Source: Crossiella cryophila
GTDB lineage: Bacteria > Actinomycetota > Actinomycetes > Mycobacteriales > Pseudonocardiaceae
Direction of reading: 5' to 3'
Assembly (NCBI RefSeq): GCF_014204915.1
Contig: NZ_JACHMH010000001.1
Span: 6,659,501-6,723,500, forward strand
DNA: 64,000 nt
Of the stretch, positions 52,226-60,785 are shown in pieces. The notes beneath the pieces were generated by a model. That model was not told the origin of the DNA, did not search any database, and saw nothing but the letters and a program-made list of their open reading frames with translations. Position numbers and translations under genes: made by a program. Position 1 is the stretch's first letter; the number at the start of each line of letters is the position of its first letter.

Positions 52226-53452
52226 CTATGCGGCCTTGCCGTCAGAGACGATGCGGCCCTCCTGCACCACATGCACGATATGACGTGTGGCCGCCAACAC
52301 CCCCACCTCAGTCAACGGATCCCGGTCCAGCACCACCAGATCGGCCCGTGCCCCCACCTCAACCTCGCCGATCTCCCCGGCGAGCCCCAGTAGCTCGGCC
52401 GCGGTGACCGTGGCTGAGCGGATGACATCGATCGGTTGCTGAACCTCACCCCGAAGGAGGAACTCGTGACTCTGGTAGCGGTGCATCCCGCCGAGCAAAT
52501 CGCTGCCGTACACCAGCTTCACCCCACCGCGGGCCGCGCGTTCCAGCGCGCGCAGGCCGCCTTCCAGCACCTCGTCCACCTTGCGGTGGCTGTCCGCCGG
52601 CAGGCCGTGCGCCTTGCCCTCCTGCTTCAACGCCCAGTACGTGACCAGGGTCGGCACCAGATAGGCGTCGTGCGCGAGGAACAACTCGACGCTGCGCTCA
52701 TCGATCAGGTTCCCGTGCTCGATCGACCGCACCCCGGCCTCCAGCGCGCGGTTCACCGCCCGCGCGGTGTAGGCGTGCGCCGCCACATACCGATTGGCCG
52801 CCTCGGCTTCCTCCACCACCGCACGCAACTCCTCCATCGAGTACTGCGTGGAGTCGATCCGGTCCGTCGGCGAAGCCACGCCACCGGAGGCCATCACCTT
52901 GATGTGGTGCGCCCCCTTGCGCAATTCGTTCCGGGCCGCCACCCGGACCGCGTCCACCCCATCGGCAACCTGGCCAAGCCCCGCACAACAGGGATGATCG
53001 TCCGCAGCCGAGGCGCCCCGCCCACGCAGGTCGCCATGACCGCCGGTCTGGCTCAACGCCTTGCCGCAAAAGGCCAACCGAGGTCCGACGATCAGGCCCT
53101 CGGCCTGGGCATCGGCCAGCCCATAGTCCGCACCGGCCGCGTCCCGGACGGTGGTGAACCCGCGCCGCAACATCGACCCCATGATCCGGGCGGCGTGTGC
53201 GGCCACATAGGACGGCGACCAGGTCGGCAGATCCCCCAGCGCCGCGGTCGCCGCGGTGACGTGCACATGCGCGTCGATCAACCCCGGCAGCACCACCGCC
53301 CCGGCCAGGTCAACGATCCTGGCCTCCGCCGAGGCGGTCAGACCCGGGCCGATCTCGACGATCCGGCCGTCCACACAACGAAGGCTCGCCTCGAAGTAGT
53401 CACCAGAGCGCACATCCAGCACAAGCCCATCCCGCAACAGCAGATCGCTCAT
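52226..53452 (-). CDS. Metal-dependent amidohydrolase (Sgx9260/prolidase-like)
   Basis: The 408-residue protein starts at ATG 53452 (GGGAGA upstream). It has amidohydrolase metal and substrate motifs: VVLPGLIDAHVHVTAATAAL, HHIKVMASGGVASP (carboxylated Lys), VAAHAYTARAVNRALEAG, SIEHGNLID, and VYGSDLLGGMHRYQ (Asp). Relatives hydrolyse Xaa-Pro dipeptides or imides. No signal peptide. It lies 96 bp upstream of the ABC operon on the same strand and may be co-transcribed. Confidence 0.9.
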   Translation of the reverse strand: MSDLLLRDGLVLDVRSGDYFEASLRCVDGRIVEIGPGLTASAEARIVDLAGAVVLPGLIDAHVHVTAATAALGDLPTWSPSYVAAHAARIMGSMLRRGFTTVRDAAGADYGLADAQAEGLIVGPRLAFCGKALSQTGGHGDLRGRGASAADDHPCCAGLGQVADGVDAVRVAARNELRKGAHHIKVMASGGVASPTDRIDSTQYSMEELRAVVEEAEAANRYVAAHAYTARAVNRALEAGVRSIEHGNLIDERSVELFLAHDAYLVPTLVTYWALKQEGKAHGLPADSHRKVDEVLEGGLRALERAARGGVKLVYGSDLLGGMHRYQSHEFLLRGEVQQPIDVIRSATVTAAELLGLAGEIGEVEVGARADLVVLDRDPLTEVGVLAATRHIVHVVQEGRIVSDGKAA

Positions 53453-53479
53453 ACCCCGATCTTCTCCCAGCCCAGCGAA

Positions 53480-54049
53480 TCACGGGACCAGCTGTTCGAC
53501 CTCTCGCCGGTAGAACAGCACCTCAGCCCCAGCTCGCGACAGCTGGAGTTGACCGGCTGCCACGAGGTCGAACAGGGTCGGCCGGTCCACGCCGGACATC
53601 GCGCACGCTTGGTCCACGTCGAGCATCTCAGGCGGCGGGGAACTGCTGAACCGCGCCAGATCCTGGTTGTACCAGGACTGCCGTTGCAGCCACTGCACGT
53701 ATTCGTGATGGATGCGGGTCCGGCGGTGCGGGTTACTGGCTTCGGCCAGGAACTCATCCAGCAGATCAAAGAGGCAGTCAACCCCAGCCTGGCCGGGCCC
53801 GATCTGGTCAACCGCAGCCTCCGTCCCGTCGCCCGACAGGTGCTTCACCAGCCCAGGCCAGCCGAGATTGTCGCCGCCGTCGAGCTTGAGCACCAGGAAC
53901 TCACGAAAACCGTTCAGCAGGGCGCCATCTGTACCCAGGTCCAAGCCCATCACGAAGTTGACCAGTCCCCCATACGACAGCTCAGACCGCCACAAGTACA
54001 TGCCAGGCCGCCGCCGCACGTTCCGGAGCAACTCCCTGGTTGTAGTCAC
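53480..54049 (-). CDS. Hypothetical protein with C-terminal HTH-like segment
   Basis: The 189-residue protein starts MTTTRELLRNVRRRPGMYLW, followed by a compact alpha/beta N-domain (ELSYGGLVNFVMGLDLGTDG). Its last ~45 residues (MLDVDQACAMSGVDRPTLFD, LVAAGQLQLSRAG) look like an excisionase/MerR-type winged helix. No named family recognised. It is followed after 27 bp by the amidohydrolase on the same strand; an immunity-like or regulatory role is possible but unsupported. Confidence 0.6.
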   Translation of the reverse strand: MTTTRELLRNVRRRPGMYLWRSELSYGGLVNFVMGLDLGTDGALLNGFREFLVLKLDGGDNLGWPGLVKHLSGDGTEAAVDQIGPGQAGVDCLFDLLDEFLAEASNPHRRTRIHHEYVQWLQRQSWYNQDLARFSSSPPPEMLDVDQACAMSGVDRPTLFDLVAAGQLQLSRAGAEVLFYRREVEQLVP

Positions 54050-54115
54050 GATCGCTCTCCCCCGTCAGCAAGACCATCAACCCGGCCAGAGTAATGACTC
54101 CGGCCTGCGGCAGGG

Positions 54116-54508
54116 GTGAACGAGAATGTTCGGGTGCTTACCTCTCCTGGACGCCAACAAAGTGAACTGCTGGGGTTCTTCGAACGGCTCGACCAACTGG
54201 TCGCGGCCTCGTCCATCGTGGTCGACCGACCGCGTGGCCAACCGCACCCGCGATTTCCCGATGTGATCTACCCGCTCGACTACGGCCACCTGGAGGCCAC
54301 CAGCAGCGGCGACGGTGAAGGGATCGACGTGTTCCTGGGCAGCGCTGCCGGGGCAGGTGTGTGCGGGGTGTTGCTCACCGCGGATCTGGTCAAGCGGGAT
54401 GTCGAGATCAAGGTACTGATCGATTGCACAGAGGAGGAGGTCAGTAGAACCCAACGGCTGCTACGTGATCAGCTGCAGATCGGCGGACATCTGGTCCGGC
54501 GTCCCTGA
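54116..54508 (+). CDS. Inorganic pyrophosphatase-like short protein
   Basis: The 130-residue protein contains IVVDRPRGQPHPRFPDVIYP, LDYGHLEATSSGDGEGIDVF and LG, which match the soluble family I pyrophosphatase core (YPLDYGYL...DGDxxDV). The usual metal-binding DxDGDPxD motif is reduced to GDGEGIDV. It is shorter than real pyrophosphatases (~165). It may be a divergent homologue without, or with altered, activity. Start at ATG 54116; single gene. Confidence 0.7.
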   Translation: MNENVRVLTSPGRQQSELLGFFERLDQLVAASSIVVDRPRGQPHPRFPDVIYPLDYGHLEATSSGDGEGIDVFLGSAAGAGVCGVLLTADLVKRDVEIKVLIDCTEEEVSRTQRLLRDQLQIGGHLVRRP

Positions 54509-54548
54509 GGCTGGGTGTCTCGGCGGAGGTCAGACGTAGGGTCGAGGC

Positions 54549-55010
54549 ATGCCGCGTTTCGAGGTCAGCACCAGCATCGCCGCGCCGCCGCAGCGGGTCT
54601 TCGACCTCTCGCTGGAGGTCGAGGTGCACACGAGTTCGATGGCGGGTTCCACCGAACGTGCGGTCGACGGGGTCACCTCCGGGCAGCTTGCCCTTGGCGA
54701 CACCGTCACCTGGCAGGCGAGGCACTTCGGACTGAACTGGCGGATGACCTCGCGGATCAGTGCGTACGACCCGCCGGGGTACTTCGTCGATGAGCAGGAG
54801 CGCGGTCCGTTCCGGCGCTGGCATCACGCGCACCACTTCGAGCCGGATGGCCGGGGCGGCACGCTGATGCGCGATGTGATCGACTTCGCCGCGCCGCTCG
54901 GTCCGCTGGGCCGGCTCGCGGAGCTGCTGGTACTCGATCACTACATGCGGCGATTGATCAGCACTCGCAACGAACACCTCAAGGGCCTCGCCGAGGCGTC
55001 TGGCCCCTGA
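54549..55010 (+). CDS. SRPBCC (START-like ligand-binding) family protein
   Basis: The 153-residue protein MPRFEVSTSIAAPPQRVFDL has the typical beta1-alpha1 start. A later GGTLMRDVIDFAAPLGPLGR and the long C-terminal helix MRRLISTRNEHLKGLAE complete the helix-grip fold. The HHAHHFEP strand is also typical of this subgroup. Likely binds a small hydrophobic ligand. Single gene 40 bp after the pyrophosphatase-like gene. Confidence 0.85.
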   Translation: MPRFEVSTSIAAPPQRVFDLSLEVEVHTSSMAGSTERAVDGVTSGQLALGDTVTWQARHFGLNWRMTSRISAYDPPGYFVDEQERGPFRRWHHAHHFEPDGRGGTLMRDVIDFAAPLGPLGRLAELLVLDHYMRRLISTRNEHLKGLAEASGP

Positions 55011-55174
55011 TCCCCGCCCGGCGGGTCTCGTGGTTCGCCGCCAAGTAGACGTGTCTGGGCGAGGGAATCCACTACGGCACTGAAGCAAGTGGCCGGGTTG
55101 AAGGTGTGGGCTGGTGATGTCCTGCTGATCAACGTTCACGTTGTCCGGCAACTACGTCAGTGTGGCAGTGGTGT

Positions 55175-56233
55175 TCACCGGCAGTCCGCGGGTGCCGCGC
55201 CGAGTCGTTGCCGCAGCAGGAAGCTGGTCAACTCGGCGGGATAGTCCGGCTGTTCGGTGAAGTAGGTGTGCTTGCCACCGTGCACGGTGAGGAACTCAAC
55301 CAGTGCACAGCCACTCGGATCGAGGTAGGTCTCCCGGTCGAAGGGCTTGTTGCGCGACAACCGGTCCGGGCCCAGCCACGGGCCACCGCCGCCGGCCAGC
55401 GTGTTGGCGTTGAGCCACTGGCGCAGGTGTAGTCGCCCCAGCGGGTAGACGCTGATCGGGTCCAGCTCGCCCTGTCCGAGCAGCACCGGCATCGGCCGGG
55501 CGAGGCCGCCCATGCGCAGGCGGGCGAGCAAGCCGGTGCCGTCAACACAGGTGGGGTAACCGCAGCCGGCGAAGGTCGCCACGGCTGCGTACAGGTCCGG
55601 GTAGGTCGCGCCCATGACCGTGCTCATCGCCCCACCTGCGGAGAACCCGGCGACGTACACCCGGGCCGGATCGATCTGTTCCCGCTGGATCACCTCGCGG
55701 GTGATGCCCGCGATGATCGACGGCTCGCCGGCGTCGCGTTGCTGTTGCCAGGGCAGGAACCAGTTCCAGCACCCGTTGAACCCCGTGGACGGGGGCTGCG
55801 CGGGCGCGGCTACCAGGAAGCCGTGCTGGTCGGCGAGGGTGGTGAGGCCGGATTGCCGCACTGCTTCCTCTGGGGTCGCGCCACCGCAGCCGTGCAGGAA
55901 CACGATCAGCGGTCGGCCGGGGCGGACTTCGCCGGCGGGTTGGTAGAGGCCGTACTCACGGCTGCCCGCGCTGTTGCCGAAGCTGTGCCGGATGACCGAG
56001 CCCGGCGCCGCTGCCGCTGCCGCTGGGGCTCCCGCCGGCGCCGCTGCCGCTGGGGCTGGGGCTGCTGCGGCTGGCGTGGCGGCGAGGGCCGCTGTCGTGG
56101 CTGGGGTGGGAGCTTGAGGTTGGGCTGGGCTTGCCGTTGCGACTGGGGGCAGGGTGAACGCGAGGGCCATTGCCAGGCCGAGGGCCTTGGTTTGGGTGCG
56201 TGGGTTGCTGGTTCTTCGCTTCACCCTGTCCAC
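55175..56233 (-). CDS. Secreted PHB-depolymerase/LpqC-like esterase
   Basis: The 352-residue protein has a Sec signal peptide (KALGLAMALAFTLPPVATAS), a ~45-residue Ala/Pro linker, then an esterase domain. Visible are FLHGCGGATPEEAVRQSGL, WNWFLPWQQQRDAGEPSI, VAGFSAGGAMSTVMGATYPD (Ser nucleophile), ELDPISVYPLG and the catalytic His in VHGGKHTYF. Cys in CWNWF and FAGCGYPTC are as in this esterase family. Extracellular hydrolysis of short esters or polyhydroxyalkanoates is likely. The start codon (GTG 56233 or 56224) is uncertain; a TCCACAGTGGA palindrome covers it. Confidence 0.85.
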   Translation of the reverse strand: MDRVKRRTSNPRTQTKALGLAMALAFTLPPVATASPAQPQAPTPATTAALAATPAAAAPAPAAAAPAGAPAAAAAAPGSVIRHSFGNSAGSREYGLYQPAGEVRPGRPLIVFLHGCGGATPEEAVRQSGLTTLADQHGFLVAAPAQPPSTGFNGCWNWFLPWQQQRDAGEPSIIAGITREVIQREQIDPARVYVAGFSAGGAMSTVMGATYPDLYAAVATFAGCGYPTCVDGTGLLARLRMGGLARPMPVLLGQGELDPISVYPLGRLHLRQWLNANTLAGGGGPWLGPDRLSRNKPFDRETYLDPSGCALVEFLTVHGGKHTYFTEQPDYPAELTSFLLRQRLGAAPADCR

Positions 56234-56287
56234 AGTGGAATCCTGGGCTGCTGAAAGTGAAGGGAAAGACCTCGCACTGGGGACAGG

Positions 56288-57382
56288 TCAGGGGCGTAGG
56301 CGGGTTACCTCGAGGACTGCGTTCAGGAAGGCTTTCGGGCGTTCCTGGGGAAGGTTGTGGCCTGCGCCGGGGACCTGGTGGTGTACCCGCGGGCCGGTGA
56401 AGAACTTCGCTGAGGGGGTGCCGTTGGTGGGTGGGAAGTTGCCGTCGTCCAGGCCGTCCAGGGTCACTGTGGGCACGGTGATCCGGGGCTGGGTGAGCAG
56501 CTTGGACTCGAGGTCGTCGTAGCGGGGGTCGCCGGGTTCGGTGAGCAGGCGGTGGCGGTAGTTGTGCAGGACGATGTCGACGTAGTCCGGGTTCTGGAAG
56601 ATCGAGACTGCCTGGTCCAGGTCCTGCTCGGTGAAGCGCCAGGTCGGGGAGTTGCGTTGCCAGACCACGCGGGTCAGTTCCTTGGTGTTGGTGGTCAGGC
56701 CGTTGCGGCCGCGCTCCGTCAGGAAGTAGTAGAAGTACCACTGCGCTGATTCGATGGACGGTGCCAGCGGCATCCTGGCCAGTGACAGGTTCTGGACCAG
56801 GTAGTTGTTCACCGAGACCAGGCCGAGGCAGCGTTCCGGCCACAGGGCGGCGGCCACGCACAGGCCCCGGCCGCCCCAGTCGTAGCCGCCGAAAATGGCC
56901 TTGGGGATCTTGAGTGCGTCCATGAACGCGATCCAGTCCGAACCGAGCGCTGCTTGTTGCCCGGAACGCATGGTGTTCGGTGACCGGAATCGGGTGGTGC
57001 CCTGGCCGCGCAGGTAGGGGATGAGCACTCGGTAGCCGCGGCGGGCCAGTGCGGGGGCGACCTCGGCGTAGGCGAGCGGCGAGTACGGCCAGCCGTAGCC
57101 GAGCAGCACGACGGGGCCGGTGGCTGGGCCGGACTCGTGGTAGGCGATGTCCAGCAACTCGGTGCGTACCTGCCGGATCGGGCCTAGGCTGCGCCAGCCC
57201 GGGGCACCGCTGGTCGATGGCCGGTCTGAAGCGGACGGCTTGTCCTGGGCGGGCGCCTCGTCCCGGGCCATGCCGGTTCGGGGCTCGGTCTGGGCCTTGG
57301 CCGCGGCGGTGGAGACGCCGGTCAGCGTGGCGGTGGCCGCTCCGGTGGTGATGAGCTTGGTGAAGGTTCGCCTGGTGAGCAC
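56288..57382 (-). CDS. Tat-exported alpha/beta hydrolase, epoxide-hydrolase/haloalkane-dehalogenase-like
   Basis: The 364-residue protein starts MLTRRTFTKLITTGAATATL, a twin-Arg signal peptide. The fold has LLGYGWPYSPLAYAEVAPAL at the HGxP position, YRVLIPYLRGQGTTRF, and the nucleophile elbow FGGYDWGGRG with Asp instead of Ser, as in epoxide hydrolases and dehalogenases. The acid is in LDGLDDGNFPP and the His in GAGHNLPQERP. It is probably a secreted detoxifying hydrolase. 54 bp upstream of the esterase gene on the same strand. Confidence 0.87.
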   Translation of the reverse strand: MLTRRTFTKLITTGAATATLTGVSTAAAKAQTEPRTGMARDEAPAQDKPSASDRPSTSGAPGWRSLGPIRQVRTELLDIAYHESGPATGPVVLLGYGWPYSPLAYAEVAPALARRGYRVLIPYLRGQGTTRFRSPNTMRSGQQAALGSDWIAFMDALKIPKAIFGGYDWGGRGLCVAAALWPERCLGLVSVNNYLVQNLSLARMPLAPSIESAQWYFYYFLTERGRNGLTTNTKELTRVVWQRNSPTWRFTEQDLDQAVSIFQNPDYVDIVLHNYRHRLLTEPGDPRYDDLESKLLTQPRITVPTVTLDGLDDGNFPPTNGTPSAKFFTGPRVHHQVPGAGHNLPQERPKAFLNAVLEVTRLRP

Positions 57383-57460
57383 ACCTGGACATTCGCAGGC
57401 GGGTGCTTATGTTCTGTGCACGTCCTGTTGACAGCGACGGCTGGGACCCGGTGCCGGGAG

Positions 57461-58138
57461 CTACGGCTGGTGGGAGACCCAGACCGCGTCGGTGGCGGCG
57501 GGGCCGAGGCTCAGGTGGTCGGTGCGGTCGGCGACGCGGATGGTGAGGGTGTCGGCGCCGGTTGCGGAGTCCAGGACCAGGAGTTCGGTGTCGATGACCA
57601 GGCCGTTGTCGGCGAAGTACTGCAGGCGGGCGGCGTCGGCGTCGGAGATGCGTTCGACCCGGCAGCGGGTTCCCGGGGGCATGCCGGTGAGCTGGCGGGC
57701 GTCGGGGCGGTGCACGGTGCCGTCGGCGGCGGGGATGGGGTCGCCGTGCGGGTCGCGGGTGGGTTTGCCGAGGAACTCGTCGATGCGGGTGACCATCAGG
57801 TCCGAGACCACGTGTTCGAGTTGCTCGGCCTCCTCGTGCACCTCGTCCCAGCGATAGTTCAGCGCGTTGACCAGGAAGGTCTCGATGAGACGGTGGCGGC
57901 GGACCATGGCCACCGCGTGCGCCCGGCCTGCCTCGGTCAGGCCGACGCTGCCGTAACGCGGGTGTTCCAGCAGGCCCTGTTCGGTCAGCCTGCGGACCGA
58001 CTCCGACACCGAGGACAGCCGCAGGCCAAGACGCTGGGCGATCACCGAGGTGGTGACCGGCTCCTCGGACCACTCCTGCAGCGCCCAGACCACCTTGAGG
58101 TAGTTCTGGGTGCTCTCGGACAGTTCGGACACCGACAT
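57461..58138 (-). CDS. DtxR/MntR family metal-dependent repressor
   Basis: ATG 58138 begins MSVSELSESTQNYLKVVWAL; the longer frame to 58942 is permease shadow. The 225-residue protein shows the DtxR wHTH (TTSVIAQRLGLRLSSVSESV, RRLTEQGLLEHPRYGSVGLT), the metal-binding/dimer region HRLIETFLVNALNYRWDEVH with EEAEQLEHVVSD (His/Glu ligands), and a C-terminal SH3-like FeoA domain. It lies 23 bp downstream of the importer genes and probably represses them through the operator at 60725-60746. Confidence 0.93.
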   Translation of the reverse strand: MSVSELSESTQNYLKVVWALQEWSEEPVTTSVIAQRLGLRLSSVSESVRRLTEQGLLEHPRYGSVGLTEAGRAHAVAMVRRHRLIETFLVNALNYRWDEVHEEAEQLEHVVSDLMVTRIDEFLGKPTRDPHGDPIPAADGTVHRPDARQLTGMPPGTRCRVERISDADAARLQYFADNGLVIDTELLVLDSATGADTLTIRVADRTDHLSLGPAATDAVWVSHQP

Positions 58139-58161
58139 GCGGGCAGGGTATCCGCGCACGG

Positions 58162-59028
58162 TCACGCTCGGGCCGCCGCACGCCGACGCGCGGCCAGCCT
58201 GCGGCCCAGAATCCCGTGTTCCGGGCCGAAGAGGTAGGCCAGGGTGAACACCACGCCCTGCACCAGGACGATCATGCCGCCGGAGGCGGTGTCCAGGTAG
58301 TAGCTCAGGTACAGGCCGGTGACCGCGGCCAGCACGGACAGCACCGGGGCGATGATCAGCATCCGCTGGAAGCGGTTGGTCAGCAGGTACGCGGTGGCGC
58401 CCGGGATGATCAGCATCGCCACCACCAGGATCACCCCGACCACCTGCAACGCCACCACCGAGGTCAGCGCGAGCAGGGCCAGCAGCAGGGCGCCGAGCAC
58501 CCGGGGGCTCAGGCCGATGGCGTGCGCGTGCGTCGGGTCGAAGGCGTACAGGGTGAAGTCGCGGCGTTTGAGCACCAGCACGGTCAGCGCCAGCGCACCC
58601 AGCACGGCGATCTGGATGACGTCGGTGGTGGCCACGCCGAGCAGGTTGCCGAAGACGATGTGGTTGAGGTCGGTCTGACTCGGGGTCACCGAGATCAGCA
58701 CCAGCCCGAGGGCGAACAGCGTGGTGAACACGATGCCGATGGCCGCGTCCTCCTTGATCCGGCTGGTGTCGCGCACCACCCCGATCAGCGCCACCGCCAG
58801 GAAGCCGAACACCAGCGCGCCCACCGCGAACGGCGCGCCGAGCACGTAGGCCAGCACCACGCCGGGCAGCACCGCGTGCGAGACCGCGTCGCCCATCAGC
58901 GACCAGCCGATGAGCACCAGCCAGCAGGACAGCACCGCGCACACCACCGCGGCGATCACGGTGGCCACCAGCGCGCGGACCATGAAGCTGTAGCCGAGGG
59001 GTTCGGCCAGCAGGTCGAGGATGTTCAC
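58162..59028 (-). CDS. Metal-ion ABC transporter permease (MntB/ZnuB type)
   Basis: The 288-residue protein has eight to nine membrane helices, starting MNILDLLAEPLGYSFMVRAL, with the family stretch LIGWSLMGDAVSHAVLPGVV and ALIGVVRDTSRIKEDAAIGI. It imports Mn, Zn or Fe with the overlapping ATPase (four-base overlap) and the binding protein. The metal is not decided by the permease sequence. Confidence 0.93.
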   Translation of the reverse strand: MNILDLLAEPLGYSFMVRALVATVIAAVVCAVLSCWLVLIGWSLMGDAVSHAVLPGVVLAYVLGAPFAVGALVFGFLAVALIGVVRDTSRIKEDAAIGIVFTTLFALGLVLISVTPSQTDLNHIVFGNLLGVATTDVIQIAVLGALALTVLVLKRRDFTLYAFDPTHAHAIGLSPRVLGALLLALLALTSVVALQVVGVILVVAMLIIPGATAYLLTNRFQRMLIIAPVLSVLAAVTGLYLSYYLDTASGGMIVLVQGVVFTLAYLFGPEHGILGRRLAARRRAAARA

Positions 59029-59759
59029 ACCCGCTCCTGGGAGACGTCGAGGCCGAAGGCCAGGGCCAGGTTCTCCGGGGAGAGGACCTCGGCGGGTTCG
59101 CCGCGGGCCAGGATCCGGCGCATCAGCAGCAGGGCCTCATCGGCCAGGCCGGGCACGGCGGCCAGGTCGTGGGTGGAGATCAGGATGGTGACGCCGTCGG
59201 CGGCCAGTGCGCGGAGCTGGCGGGTGATGGTGGCCTCCGAGGGCTTGTCCACGCCCGCGAACGGCTCGTCCAGCAACAGGATCCGGGCGTGCTGGGCGAT
59301 GCCGCGGGCCAGGAAGGCGCGTTTGCGCTGACCGCCGGAGAGCTGGCCGATCTGCCGGTCGGCCAGGTCGGTCAGCTCGACCCTGGCCAGCGCGGCGTTG
59401 ACCGCCTCGTGGTCGGCGCGGCGCGCGCGGCGGGTGAAACCCAGGTGTCCGTAGCGGCCGGTCATCACCACATCGCGGACGGAGAGCGGGAACGCCCAGT
59501 CGACCGTTTCGCTTTGCGGCACATAGCCGATCGCGCCGGACTTGCGGGCGCGGGCCGGGGTCTGGCCGTCCACCTCGACCGTGCCGGAGTCCGGGCGCAG
59601 CACGCCCATGATGGTCTTGAACAGGGTGGACTTGCCGGAGCCGTTGACCCCGATCAGCGCGTGCACCCGGCCCTGTTCCAGGGTGAGGCTGACGCCGTTG
59701 AGCGCCTGCACCTCGCCGTAGTGCACGGTGACGTCCTCGACCCGGACCGCGGGCCTCAC
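59025..59759 (-). CDS. Metal-ion ABC transporter ATP-binding protein
   Basis: The 244-residue protein has Walker A GVNGSGKSTLFKTIMG, signature LSGGQRKRAFLARGIA, Walker B ILLLDEPFAGVDK and the switch His in ISTHDLAAVPG. It overlaps by four bases both the permease (59025-59028) and the binding protein (59756-59759), so the three are translationally coupled. Confidence 0.95.
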   Translation of the reverse strand: MRPAVRVEDVTVHYGEVQALNGVSLTLEQGRVHALIGVNGSGKSTLFKTIMGVLRPDSGTVEVDGQTPARARKSGAIGYVPQSETVDWAFPLSVRDVVMTGRYGHLGFTRRARRADHEAVNAALARVELTDLADRQIGQLSGGQRKRAFLARGIAQHARILLLDEPFAGVDKPSEATITRQLRALAADGVTILISTHDLAAVPGLADEALLLMRRILARGEPAEVLSPENLALAFGLDVSQERV

Positions 59760-60679
59760 TTGGTCAGCCCCGCGACGATGGTGTCCACGTCGTGCCGGAT
59801 CAGGTCCAGGTAGGTCGGCACCGGGCCGCCCGCCTCGGAGAGTGAGTCAACGTAGAGCACGCCGCCGAAGCGGGCGCCGGTGGCCGAGACGACCTGCTGC
59901 ATCGGCGCGTCGGAGACGGTGGACTCGCAGAACACCGCGGGCACCTTGTTCTGCCGGACGAACTCGATGGCGCCGGCGATCTGCTGTGGGGTGGCCTGCT
60001 GTTCGGCGTTGACCGCCCACAGGTACCGCTCGGTCAGTCCGGCATCCCTTGCCAGGTAGGAGAAAGCGCCCTCGCAGGTGACCAGCGCGCGTTGTTCCTT
60101 CGGCAGTTTGCCGAGTGCGCCGGTGAGCCGCTGCTGGACCTCGGTGAGCTGCTGCTTGTACTTCTCGGCGTTGGCGGTGAACTCGGCCGCGTGCGCCGGG
60201 GCGAGCTTGGCGAAGGCCTTGGCCATGTTGTCGGCGTAGGTGCGCACGTTCAGCGGGGACATCCAGGCGTGCGGGTTGGGCTTGCCGCGGTAGGCGTCCT
60301 CGGCGATGTCCACCGGCTGCACGCCCTCGCTGACCACGGCGTGCGGCACGTCCAGTTCGGCGACGAACTTGGTGAACCACGCCTCCAGGTTGAGGCCGTT
60401 GTCCAGGATCAGCTTGGCCTGGGTGGCCTTGCGGATGTCGGCGGGGGTGGGCTCGTAGCCGTGGATCTCGGCACCCGCCTTGGTGATCGACTCGACCCGC
60501 AGCTTGTCGCCCGCCACGTTGCCGGCGATGTCGGCGAGCACGGTGAAGGTGGTCAGCACGACCGGGCGGCTGTCAGCGGGGTCGGCCGCGGTGCGGGCGG
60601 TGCAGCCGGTCACGGCCAGCGCGAGGACGGAGATCGTGGCCAGCCAGGTGCGCGTTAACCGCGAGGGTGTGTTCCGCAT
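59756..60679 (-). CDS. Metal-ion ABC transporter substrate-binding lipoprotein (cluster A-I)
   Basis: The 307-residue protein starts at ATG 60679, with the lipobox ALAVTGC-T near residue 26. Cluster A-I metal ligands are placed as usual: His in GAEIHGYEPTP, His in NPHAWMSPLN, the Glu in VFCESTVSD and the late Asp in VLYVDSLSEAGGP. There is no His-rich loop, so Mn/Fe is a little more likely than Zn. First gene of the importer operon. Confidence 0.93.
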   Translation of the reverse strand: MRNTPSRLTRTWLATISVLALAVTGCTARTAADPADSRPVVLTTFTVLADIAGNVAGDKLRVESITKAGAEIHGYEPTPADIRKATQAKLILDNGLNLEAWFTKFVAELDVPHAVVSEGVQPVDIAEDAYRGKPNPHAWMSPLNVRTYADNMAKAFAKLAPAHAAEFTANAEKYKQQLTEVQQRLTGALGKLPKEQRALVTCEGAFSYLARDAGLTERYLWAVNAEQQATPQQIAGAIEFVRQNKVPAVFCESTVSDAPMQQVVSATGARFGGVLYVDSLSEAGGPVPTYLDLIRHDVDTIVAGLTK

Positions 60680-60724
60680 GCGTGTTCCGCGCCTCCCAGT
60701 GCCGAGTTCGGTCTCTGGAAGACT

Positions 60725-60746
60725 AAAGTTCGGCTGGCCGAACTTT
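60725..60746. promoter_or_regulatory. Palindromic operator of the metal-importer operon
   Basis: AAAGTTCGGC (60725-60734) and GCCGAACTTT (60737-60746) form a perfect 10-bp inverted repeat with a TG spacer. It lies 45 bases upstream of the binding-protein start (60679) and 39 upstream of the divergent methyltransferase. Length and AT-rich outer arms fit DtxR-family operators, so the 57461-58138 repressor is the likely ligand. Confidence 0.75.
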
Positions 60747-60785
60747 CAAGCGCGGAACGAGTGAGCAAGCCGACTCCGTTCTGGG

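Noticed and set aside
55956-58181. Minus-strand 741-codon frame over the esterase, Tat hydrolase and repressor genes
   Set aside because: Arg/Pro/His-rich shadow that conflicts with three well-supported genes on the same strand in another frame.
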